Positions 6,708 to 13,608 of a stretch of DNA of 15,060 nt are shown here, piece by piece. The stretch comes from Desulfobacula sp. (GTDB taxonomy: Bacteria > Desulfobacterota > Desulfobacteria > Desulfobacterales > Desulfobacteraceae): contig JABIYQ010000172.1 in the NCBI GenBank assembly GCA_018702715.1, forward strand, positions 1 through 15,060. The letters run 5' to 3'. The notes beneath the pieces are model-generated. The model was given only the letters and a program-made list of their open reading frames with translations. It did not search any database and was not told where the DNA came from. Position numbers and translations under genes: made by a program. Numbering within the stretch: position 1 is the first letter of the stretch; every line of letters starts with the position of its first letter.

Positions 6708-8017
6708 AAAAGTTTTATATCCATACTTTAGGCTGCAAAGTCAATCAATATGAAAGCGACGGCATTGCCACATGTCTTGAGGAACAAGGCTGGACAAAAG
6801 GTGAGAAAAACAAAGGGACTGATGTGTTCATTATCAACACCTGCGCAGTTACTTCAAAGGCCAGTATGCAGTCAAGGCAGGCCATTCGAAAAATTTTGCG
6901 GGAAAATCCCGATGCAAGGGTCGTTGTCACAGGCTGTCATGCCCAGACTGATCCTGATCAAATACAAAAAATTGATAGGATTGATCAAATTATCTGTCAT
7001 AAAGACAAGATCAAAATCGCAAAAAATATCACCTCCATTTATAAAAATAACGCTGCTCTGCCTTTTAAAAAGACCGATCACAGCAAGATAATGCCCTTTA
7101 TAGGGTTTGATCATGCTGTAAAAGGGAAAATGACCCGCGCATACCTGAAGATACAGGACGGTTGTAATGCGTTTTGTACCTATTGTATTGTTCCCTATGC
7201 CAGGGGGTCTTCTGTAAGCATGCCTGAAAAAAAAGTTTTGCAACATTTAAAAGAACTTAAAGATTCAGGGTTCAAAGAGGTAATCATAACGGGTATCCAT
7301 ACAGGCATGTATGGCCTTGACTTTAAAAAAAAATCATCTCTTTTGCAGTTACTTGAAAAAATAAACAATGAAAAACCTGTATTCAGGATCAGATTAAGTT
7401 CTATTGAACCCGGCGAAATCAACGATGGTATTATTAATCTGGCAAAAAAAGAAAATATTTTATGTGACCATTTTCACATTCCGCTACAATCAGGAGATGA
7501 TGATATTTTAAAAAAAATGAAACGGCCCTATGATGTGGCTTTGTTTGAAGATATCATCCATAAAATCCATGAAAAGATTCCCAGCGCAGGCATTGGAGTG
7601 GATACCTTGATTGGATTTCCTTCAGAAACCGAAAAACAATTTGAAAATACCTATGAGCTCATTAAAAGGCTTCCCATATCATATCTCCATGTTTTCCCGT
7701 TTTCTGCCAGAAAAGGAACCCCTGCCTTTCATTTTGATAATAAGGTAGATCCGGCAATTATTAAAAACCGATGTGAAAAAATGCGGGAACTAGACAATAC
7801 AAAAAGAAGGGCTTTTATTGCTGCAAATTTAAATAAAAAACTTGAAGGTCTTGTTCAACATAAACCCGACACAAAAACAGGCATGCTCAAGGCTGTAACA
7901 TCTAACTACTTAACAGTTTTTTTAAACCAAAAACATGATCATAGAGGGAAAATTATTGATCTTATCCCTGAACAATGTGATAGTGATCTGAACATTATGG
8001 GAAAAATTATAGCCTAA
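6704..8017 (+). CDS. mtaB: tRNA t6A37 methylthiotransferase MtaB
   Basis: MtaB converts N6-threonylcarbamoyladenosine 37 to its 2-methylthio form with two [4Fe-4S] clusters and S-adenosylmethionine. The 437 residues start with TLGCKVNQYES, a signature separating MtaB from MiaB and RimO. The N-terminal MTTase domain supplies C11, C47 and C78 for the auxiliary cluster. The radical-SAM domain has C154, C158 and C161 in DGCNAFCTYCIVPYARG. A short TRAM-like RNA-binding domain (about 378-437) closes the protein. Length is normal for the family. Its ATG overlaps the mnmA stop (ATGA), so the two tRNA sulfur-insertion enzymes are translationally coupled. A run of nine A at 7325-7333 encodes three lysines (208-210) inside the radical-SAM domain. 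The reductant for the SAM cluster could be one of the ferredoxin-like neighbours; this is inference. Confidence 0.95.
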   Translation: MKKFYIHTLGCKVNQYESDGIATCLEEQGWTKGEKNKGTDVFIINTCAVTSKASMQSRQAIRKILRENPDARVVVTGCHAQTDPDQIQKIDRIDQIICHKDKIKIAKNITSIYKNNAALPFKKTDHSKIMPFIGFDHAVKGKMTRAYLKIQDGCNAFCTYCIVPYARGSSVSMPEKKVLQHLKELKDSGFKEVIITGIHTGMYGLDFKKKSSLLQLLEKINNEKPVFRIRLSSIEPGEINDGIINLAKKENILCDHFHIPLQSGDDDILKKMKRPYDVALFEDIIHKIHEKIPSAGIGVDTLIGFPSETEKQFENTYELIKRLPISYLHVFPFSARKGTPAFHFDNKVDPAIIKNRCEKMRELDNTKRRAFIAANLNKKLEGLVQHKPDTKTGMLKAVTSNYLTVFLNQKHDHRGKIIDLIPEQCDSDLNIMGKIIA

Positions 8018-8028
8018 TTAATAAATAT

Positions 8029-8032
8029 GGAG
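8029..8032 (+). promoter_or_regulatory. Shine-Dalgarno that decides the start of the Cys-rich Fe-S gene
   Basis: GGAG lies nine bases before the ATG at 8042, and overlaps the in-frame ATG at 8027, which has no ribosome site of its own. The later ATG, giving MKDIYKK, is preferred. Confidence 0.65.
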
Positions 8033-8041
8033 ATCTACATT

Positions 8042-9106
8042 ATGAAAGATATTTACAAAAAACTTGCAATCCACCTTGATAATACTCCCAGTGGTTTTCC
8101 CGAGACTGAATCAGGGGTTGAACTCAGGATCTTAAAGCAGCTTTTTACAAAACAAGAAGCAGAACTTGCTCTTAGCCTTGTTTTGATCCTGGAAACAGCC
8201 GAAGCCATTAGTCAAAGGGCCGGCAAAGACCCCAAAGGAATAGAATCCATATTAATTGAAATGGGCAAAAAAGGGTTGATTATACATGTCAACAGAAATG
8301 GAGAAAACACCTTCATGCTTCTTCATTTTGTAGTGGGTATATGGGAATACCAGGTCAACAGACTGACCAAGGAACTGATCAAAGATTTTAATGAATACGT
8401 TCCTTACCTTATAAAAAACCAATATAAAAATAAAACCCAGCAGCTCAGGGTGGTTCCCGTTGCCAAATCAGTGAATACAGAGCTGAATATCATGGATTAT
8501 GAACAGGTTGAAAATATCATCAAGTCACAATCAAAAATTCTTGTGGCCCCGTGCATCTGCCGCAAAGAACATACCATAATGGGCAAAGGATGTGATAACG
8601 TAAGTGAAGCATGTCTTATATTTGGTTCGGGTGCTTATATCTATGAAAGCCGTGGTATTGGAAGGACCATATCACAGGAAGAGGCCTTGAAAATTGTCAA
8701 AGACGCCGAAAAACAGGGGCTTGTTGCCCAGCCGTCCAATGCAAAAAAACCGATCAATATTTGTCTTTGCTGTGACTGCTGCTGTCAGATTCTGAAGAAT
8801 ATAAGAGATTTTGATGCACCGGCAAAAATTGTAAGTTCCAACTTTCAGGCTTTTGTGGATGCTGATGAATGTACAGGATGTTTTGCCTGCCGGGAAATTT
8901 GTCCCATGAATGCCATTGATACTGATGAAGGGGAAGATATAGCCTTGGTAAACATTGACAGGTGTATTGGTTGCGGCCTGTGCGTAACTGTTTGCGAATT
9001 TGACGCCATGTCACTTAAGGACAAAAAAGAAATCGAAAAAATAGAACCCCCGGCAAATATTGTTGAGACCTATATGAATATTGCCAAGGAAAAAGGTCTT
9101 TTTTAA
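8042..9106 (+). CDS. Cysteine-rich [4Fe-4S] ferredoxin-domain protein of unknown function
   Basis: This 354-residue protein has three parts. Residues 1-125 look like helical, winged-helix-type sequence without cysteines. The middle has CICRKE (C171, C173), C184 and C191, then six cysteines in eight residues, CLCCDCCC (C241, C243, C244, C246-C248). The end is a two-cluster ferredoxin: C277, C280, C283, C287 and C308, C311, C314, C318. That makes 18 cysteines that could bind at least three or four clusters. Proteins with this middle motif occur in anaerobic bacteria and archaea, to my knowledge without an assigned reaction. It follows mtaB by 24 bases, so it probably shares the tRNA-modification transcript. 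No signal peptide is present. It may be a redox partner or cluster carrier, but the middle motif suggests its own catalytic or sensing role. The stop overlaps the convergent djlA stop. Confidence 0.85.
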   Translation: MKDIYKKLAIHLDNTPSGFPETESGVELRILKQLFTKQEAELALSLVLILETAEAISQRAGKDPKGIESILIEMGKKGLIIHVNRNGENTFMLLHFVVGIWEYQVNRLTKELIKDFNEYVPYLIKNQYKNKTQQLRVVPVAKSVNTELNIMDYEQVENIIKSQSKILVAPCICRKEHTIMGKGCDNVSEACLIFGSGAYIYESRGIGRTISQEEALKIVKDAEKQGLVAQPSNAKKPINICLCCDCCCQILKNIRDFDAPAKIVSSNFQAFVDADECTGCFACREICPMNAIDTDEGEDIALVNIDRCIGCGLCVTVCEFDAMSLKDKKEIEKIEPPANIVETYMNIAKEKGLF

Positions 9107-9126
9107 ATACCTCTTTCCTTTTTTAT
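9086..9126 (+). terminator. Intrinsic terminator of the tRNA-modification operon, inside coding ends
   Basis: AAGGAAA (9086-9092) pairs with TTTCCTT (9114-9120), and GGT (9095-9097) with ACC (9109-9111) across a 2x2 internal loop. The apical loop is 11 bases, and the T tract runs on from the stem to 9124 (TTTTTT at 9119-9124). It sits over the last codons of the Fe-S gene and of the convergent djlA gene. The minus-strand side lacks a T tract beyond the stem, so it should act mainly on the plus-strand transcript. Confidence 0.55.
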
Positions 9127-9867
9127 ATTTTCATAAGCTTCCTGAATGTCTTTGAACTTGTCATTGGCAAATTTAATGAACTCTTCAGGAAGCCCTTTAG
9201 CTTCTATTTTATCTGGATGGTATTCGGTTACAAGCTTTCGATACTGTTTTTTTACTTCTTCATTGGATGAGGTTTCATCACATTTCAAAACAGCATAATA
9301 TTTATTGGTCTCTCTTACATATTTTGATTTAAGTCTTGTATAGTTTGCATTGGAATAATTGAAAATCCTTGTGGCAGACAAGAGAATGGCCTCTTCTTTA
9401 TTTGAAATATCTCCATCTGCTGCAGAAACCCTTAACAGCACATCCATCATCAATTCAATTATGTTGGGCTGTGTCTTGAATACCGAATAAAACTGGATGG
9501 CAAATGCATCAAAACTTTCATTGGAATCAATTGCCTGTCTGAAAATATTAATCGCAGTCTGCTGGCTGTTCAGATCCAGTTGAAGATCTTGTCTCATAAA
9601 TGTTTCAACTGCAGATATTTCATTTTGAGATATTTTGCCATCAGCCTTGGATATTTTTGCAAGCATGGAAAATGCTGCCGTGAAAAAAACAAGCTGGGCC
9701 TCCTCATTTGAAGAAAGGCTTTCATGAGTACCAGGACTTGATGAAAGATACCTTTGCTCCTTTTTATCCACAAATGTATGCCCAAATGCAGCTCCAGCAA
9801 CAGCACCCAAAGGACCGCCTAAAGCAAACCCTATGGTTCCTCCAATCATTTTTCCCAACCAGCTCAT
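9103..9867 (-). CDS. djlA: DjlA-like membrane-anchored TerB/J-domain co-chaperone
   Basis: This 254-residue protein has the DjlA order of domains. A glycine-rich hydrophobic segment (about 8-32, with GG and GxxxG spacing) likely anchors or dimerises it in the inner membrane. A TerB-like helical domain (about 57-175) has the repeated acidic motifs KADGKIS and AADGDIS. A C-terminal J domain (about 188-254) has the HPD tripeptide at 217-219, which stimulates the ATPase of DnaK. The ATG at 9867 is chosen because AAGGAAG lies just upstream; a TTG five codons earlier overlaps that site. Its client is unknown. It is convergent with the Fe-S gene, sharing four bases at the stops, and stands alone downstream of dnaE with a 191-base gap. 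E. coli DjlA is of similar size. Confidence 0.87.
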   Translation of the reverse strand: MSWLGKMIGGTIGFALGGPLGAVAGAAFGHTFVDKKEQRYLSSSPGTHESLSSNEEAQLVFFTAAFSMLAKISKADGKISQNEISAVETFMRQDLQLDLNSQQTAINIFRQAIDSNESFDAFAIQFYSVFKTQPNIIELMMDVLLRVSAADGDISNKEEAILLSATRIFNYSNANYTRLKSKYVRETNKYYAVLKCDETSSNEEVKKQYRKLVTEYHPDKIEAKGLPEEFIKFANDKFKDIQEAYENIKKERGI

Positions 9868-9970
9868 TTTTCTTCCTTTCAAAATAAAATCAAAAGCTTT
9901 GAGTCATTATTAAACTTATATACAACTACAATTGATCTGTATACCAAACCAAAACCCAAATAAATTCTAA

Positions 9971-9987
9971 TACAAGACTGTACAAGA
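9971..9987. promoter_or_regulatory. Direct repeat with 10-bp period upstream of djlA
   Basis: TACAAGA occurs twice, separated by ctg, so the copies fall one helical turn apart. The pair lies about 105-120 bases upstream of the djlA start and downstream of dnaE. Such spacing is common for response-regulator half-sites. A small dyad, CATTAT-caca-ATAATG, follows at 9990-10005. No promoter is clear, so function is only a possibility. Confidence 0.25.
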
Positions 9988-10058
9988 TACATTATCACAA
10001 TAATGCCTCAAAAACTTTCTTGATATCAACTGACAATTGATACCCGTTTCATTAACAA

Positions 10059-13000
10059 TTAGGAAGTCTTTTTTTTATTCAGCCAGGGTTTTTTTTTCCT
10101 TTCTTTCTCTTTTACAGCCCCACATCTGGTTTCAATAGTGCCTTTGCCCAGCAATTTTTCTACATTGCTAAAAAAAGAAGGGCTTGAATCAGTCATATAT
10201 TCATCAGACAGTTTAACCAGGACAGGAGGCTTATCATCTATTACAATTTTTAAACAGGCAGTACAATCACCGGGGAAATTTTCTATAATGGATTTAAGTT
10301 TTTCAAGTGTATCCCCTTTAAGAATATCCCTGGAAGAATCCCGGGAATCAACCTTAATAAGTACGCCATTGGTCCACTCTTCCGGTGCATTTTCAATGGG
10401 AATTATTTTCTCTGCTAAAAGCTTGACAATATTTTCATTCTTCTGAACTTTTGCTTCCAGTATAACAATCTCTTCATTGGCTAAAAGCATGTGGGCTTTT
10501 GCATAAATTCCGGGGAATACCACTAATTCAATGCTGCCGTATTGGTCCTCGATGGCGCAAAATGCCATCATATCCCCTTTTTTAGTTTTGTGCAGCTTAT
10601 GAATTTTTAAAAAACCGGCCATACGGATCATTTTTCCATCAGCCACATCCTGAATATTTACGGAATTTACCGTGGTATATTTTTGAATCAAATCCTTATA
10701 CTTATCAAGGGGATGTCCTGTAATATAAAATCCAAGAGTTTCTTTTTCCAAAGACAACAGCATGGCATCATCCCATTCTTCAATATCAGGCAGTTTTGGA
10801 GTGCTTTCAGGAAGTGTGGTTCCCATATTTGAATCTGCAAATAAATCCAGTTGTGAATCAGCCTTTTCCTTTTGTATTCTTGATCCATGATCCAGAGCCT
10901 CTTCAAGAACCGCCATCATCTGACTGCGCCGTGTATTTGTGGAATCAAATGCCCCACACTTGATTAATGCCTCAAGGACTTTCTTATTTACCTTGCCGAC
11001 ATTGACCCGTTCACAAAAATCATAAATATTGTCAAATTCGTTTTCTTTATTTCTTATTTCAGCAATAGATTCAATTGCTGCTTCACCCACATTTTTCACC
11101 GCAGCAAGACCAAACCTGATACAACCTTCAGACACTGTAAAGAGCGCACCACTCTTATTCACATCCGGCGGCAGCACTTTAATTTTATGGGTCCTGCATT
11201 CATCAATATATTTTATGACTGCATCTGAGTTGTTTCTCTCACTGGTCATTAACGCAGCAATAAACTCAAGGGCAAAATTTGCCTTTAAAAACGCTGTCTG
11301 AAAGGCAATAAGGGCATAGGCCGCACTATGGGATTTATTAAAGCCATAACCACCAAATTTTTCCATTAAATCAAAAAGTTCAGCAGCTTTTTTAGGATCA
11401 TGGTTGTTTTCTTTAGCCCCTTTCAAGAAAAGTTCGCGATGCTCTTCCATCATGGAGACAATTTTTTTCCCCATGGCTTTTCGAAGCCCGTCTGCTTCTG
11501 CCATTGAATAATTAGCAATTACTCCGGCAATTTTCATGACCTGTTCCTGGTATAAAATTACCCCATAGGTTTCTTTTAATACGGGTTCAAGTTCTTCAAA
11601 AAGATAGACCACTTCTTCCCTGCCATGCTTTCGTTCCACATAGGTAGTTGCCATGCCGCTGTCCAAAGGACCGGGTCGGTAGAGGGCTACCAGAGCTACG
11701 ATATCAGAAAAATTTGCCGGCTTTAGTCTTGAAATCAAATCCTTCATACCTGAACTTTCAAGCTGAAACACTCCTGTGGTGTCGGCTTTTTGTAACAACT
11801 CAAAAGTTTTAGCATCATTGTAATCAAGATTTAGGATATCCGGCGGTGTTTTTCCCTGGCCTTTAATCAATTCAAGACAGTTTTTTATAACAGTAAGATT
11901 TCTTAACCCTAGAAAATCAAATTTAACCAGCCCGAGTTTTTCAACATAATTCATGTCAAACTGGGTCAGGGTCTCACCTTCTTTACCTTTATATAAGGGC
12001 AGATATTGGTTTAAAGGCTTATCAGAAACCACAACCCCGGCTGCATGGGTGGATGCATGTCTTGGCAACCCTTCTAAAAGGAGGGATATTTCCAGCATCA
12101 GGGTTTTTTCTTCTGATTCTTCACATTTTTTTTGGATTGCCGGAACCGATTCAATGGCATTTGTTAAATTTTTTGCATTATCCGGGATCATTTTTGCAAT
12201 TTCATCCACCTCGGATAAAAGAACGCCTATTGCTCTTCCCACGTCCCTGATAACAGCCTTGGCCTTAAGTTTTCCAAAAGTTATAATCTGGCATACATAT
12301 TCAGGTCCGCCGTATCGATCTGTGACATATTTATAAACCTGATCTCTACCCTCAATACAAAAATCCACATCAATATCAGGCATGCTCATACGAGAAGGAT
12401 TTAAAAATCTCTCAAAAATCAGCCCGTGTTCAATGGGGTCAAGGGCAGTAATGCCCATTGCATAGGCCACCATGGATCCTGCAGCAGATCCTCTTCCAGG
12501 ACCCACGGGCACATCAATGCTTTTTGAATATTCTATAAAATCGGCAACTATCAAAAAATATCCGGGAAAGCCCATGCCAAGGATCACACCTATTTCATAT
12601 TCAATTCTATCCCTGTAAACCTGTTCGTCAATATCTGGATTCAAAGTCTTAATAATCTCAAGTTTTTTTTCAAATCCATCCATGGCTTTTTTCTTGAAAA
12701 TGTTATCCTCAGATTCTTCTTCTGACCTGGCATATCTTGGAAAATGATAGGTTTTTTCATCAAATTCAACATTGCATTTTGAAATCACTTCCCTTGTGTT
12801 CTCAATTGCACCTGGATAATTCCCAAAGGATTCGATCATCTCTTGGGGTGACTTCAAATATAGCTGATCAGAATCAAATTTGAATCTGTTTTGATTGGAA
12901 AACGTATCCCCTGTTTGAATGCACAGAAGTATTTCATGGGCTTTATCATCACCCTTGGAAAGATAGTGGCAGTCATTGGTCGCCACCATGGGTATAGACA

Positions 13001-13601
13001 AACGCTGACTTATGTCAAGAATACCCTGATTAACTTTATCTTGAATTTTAATTCCATTTTTCTGAACTTCTAAAAAAAAATTTCCCTCACCAAAAGTATT
13101 CATATAAAACCTTGCTGCATCATCTGCGGCATCCATTTTATTTTGAATAATATTTTGGGAAATATCTCCCTTAAGACAGGCAGAAAGTCCTATCAATCCT
13201 TTTGAATTATTAGCAAGAAGTTCTTTATCAATCCTGGGTTTATAATAAAACCCCTTGAGCTGGGCAATGGAAACCAGTTTGCAAAGATTGGCATATCCTT
13301 CACGATCTTTTGCCAGAAGAACTAAATGTCTCAATCCCTTATGATCTATCTGAGTACGATCATTCAAAGTTCTTGGTGCAACATATACTTCACACCCAAG
13401 AATTGGTTTGACAGATTCTTTCCTGGCTTTTTCATAGAATTCCGCAATACCGAACATGGTACCATGATCGGTTATGGATACTGCATCCATGCCATATTCA
13501 TGACATCTCTTAAACAAGGAGTCCAGTCTTATGGCACCGTCAAGAAGCGAATACTCGGTATGAAGATGAAGGTGATAAAATGGTGATGGCAATTTGCTCA
13601 T
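10059..13601 (-). CDS. dnaE: DNA polymerase III alpha subunit DnaE
   Basis: This is the replicative polymerase catalytic subunit, 1180 residues, close to the usual DnaE1 length. The PHP domain (about 8-280) starts HLHLHTEYSLLDG and continues with ITDHG and NDCHYL. The polymerase core has GPGRGSAAGS (367-376), MPDIDVDF with catalytic D409 and D411, and KFDFLGL with the third Asp D562. QLDLF at 917-921 is a consensus beta-clamp-binding motif. An OB-fold domain occupies about 985-1070. The C-terminus is lysine-rich, encoded by A9 and A8 runs. The ATG at 13601 gives the normal N-terminus and starts 7 bases after the guaB stop; an in-frame ATG 30 codons earlier would lie inside guaB. No strong Shine-Dalgarno precedes it, so translation probably depends on coupling to guaB. 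No clear terminator follows it. Confidence 0.97.
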   Translation of the reverse strand: MSKLPSPFYHLHLHTEYSLLDGAIRLDSLFKRCHEYGMDAVSITDHGTMFGIAEFYEKARKESVKPILGCEVYVAPRTLNDRTQIDHKGLRHLVLLAKDREGYANLCKLVSIAQLKGFYYKPRIDKELLANNSKGLIGLSACLKGDISQNIIQNKMDAADDAARFYMNTFGEGNFFLEVQKNGIKIQDKVNQGILDISQRLSIPMVATNDCHYLSKGDDKAHEILLCIQTGDTFSNQNRFKFDSDQLYLKSPQEMIESFGNYPGAIENTREVISKCNVEFDEKTYHFPRYARSEEESEDNIFKKKAMDGFEKKLEIIKTLNPDIDEQVYRDRIEYEIGVILGMGFPGYFLIVADFIEYSKSIDVPVGPGRGSAAGSMVAYAMGITALDPIEHGLIFERFLNPSRMSMPDIDVDFCIEGRDQVYKYVTDRYGGPEYVCQIITFGKLKAKAVIRDVGRAIGVLLSEVDEIAKMIPDNAKNLTNAIESVPAIQKKCEESEEKTLMLEISLLLEGLPRHASTHAAGVVVSDKPLNQYLPLYKGKEGETLTQFDMNYVEKLGLVKFDFLGLRNLTVIKNCLELIKGQGKTPPDILNLDYNDAKTFELLQKADTTGVFQLESSGMKDLISRLKPANFSDIVALVALYRPGPLDSGMATTYVERKHGREEVVYLFEELEPVLKETYGVILYQEQVMKIAGVIANYSMAEADGLRKAMGKKIVSMMEEHRELFLKGAKENNHDPKKAAELFDLMEKFGGYGFNKSHSAAYALIAFQTAFLKANFALEFIAALMTSERNNSDAVIKYIDECRTHKIKVLPPDVNKSGALFTVSEGCIRFGLAAVKNVGEAAIESIAEIRNKENEFDNIYDFCERVNVGKVNKKVLEALIKCGAFDSTNTRRSQMMAVLEEALDHGSRIQKEKADSQLDLFADSNMGTTLPESTPKLPDIEEWDDAMLLSLEKETLGFYITGHPLDKYKDLIQKYTTVNSVNIQDVADGKMIRMAGFLKIHKLHKTKKGDMMAFCAIEDQYGSIELVVFPGIYAKAHMLLANEEIVILEAKVQKNENIVKLLAEKIIPIENAPEEWTNGVLIKVDSRDSSRDILKGDTLEKLKSIIENFPGDCTACLKIVIDDKPPVLVKLSDEYMTDSSPSFFSNVEKLLGKGTIETRCGAVKEKERKKKPWLNKKKTS

Positions 13602-13608
13602 TCTTAGA

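Noticed and set aside
9868..9882. TTG start for the DjlA-like protein at 9882
   Set aside because: It overlaps the AAGGAAG ribosome site that serves the ATG at 9867, and adds five basic residues before the membrane segment.
10024..10042. TATCAA-N7-TTGATA as a dnaE terminator
   Set aside because: The stem is six AT-rich pairs and is not directly followed by a T tract; too weak to call.
10069..10097. A8 and A9 runs near the dnaE 3' end as slippage sites
   Set aside because: They lie in the last 14 codons and would only alter the lysine-rich tail. They are better explained by lysine codons in an AT-rich genome.
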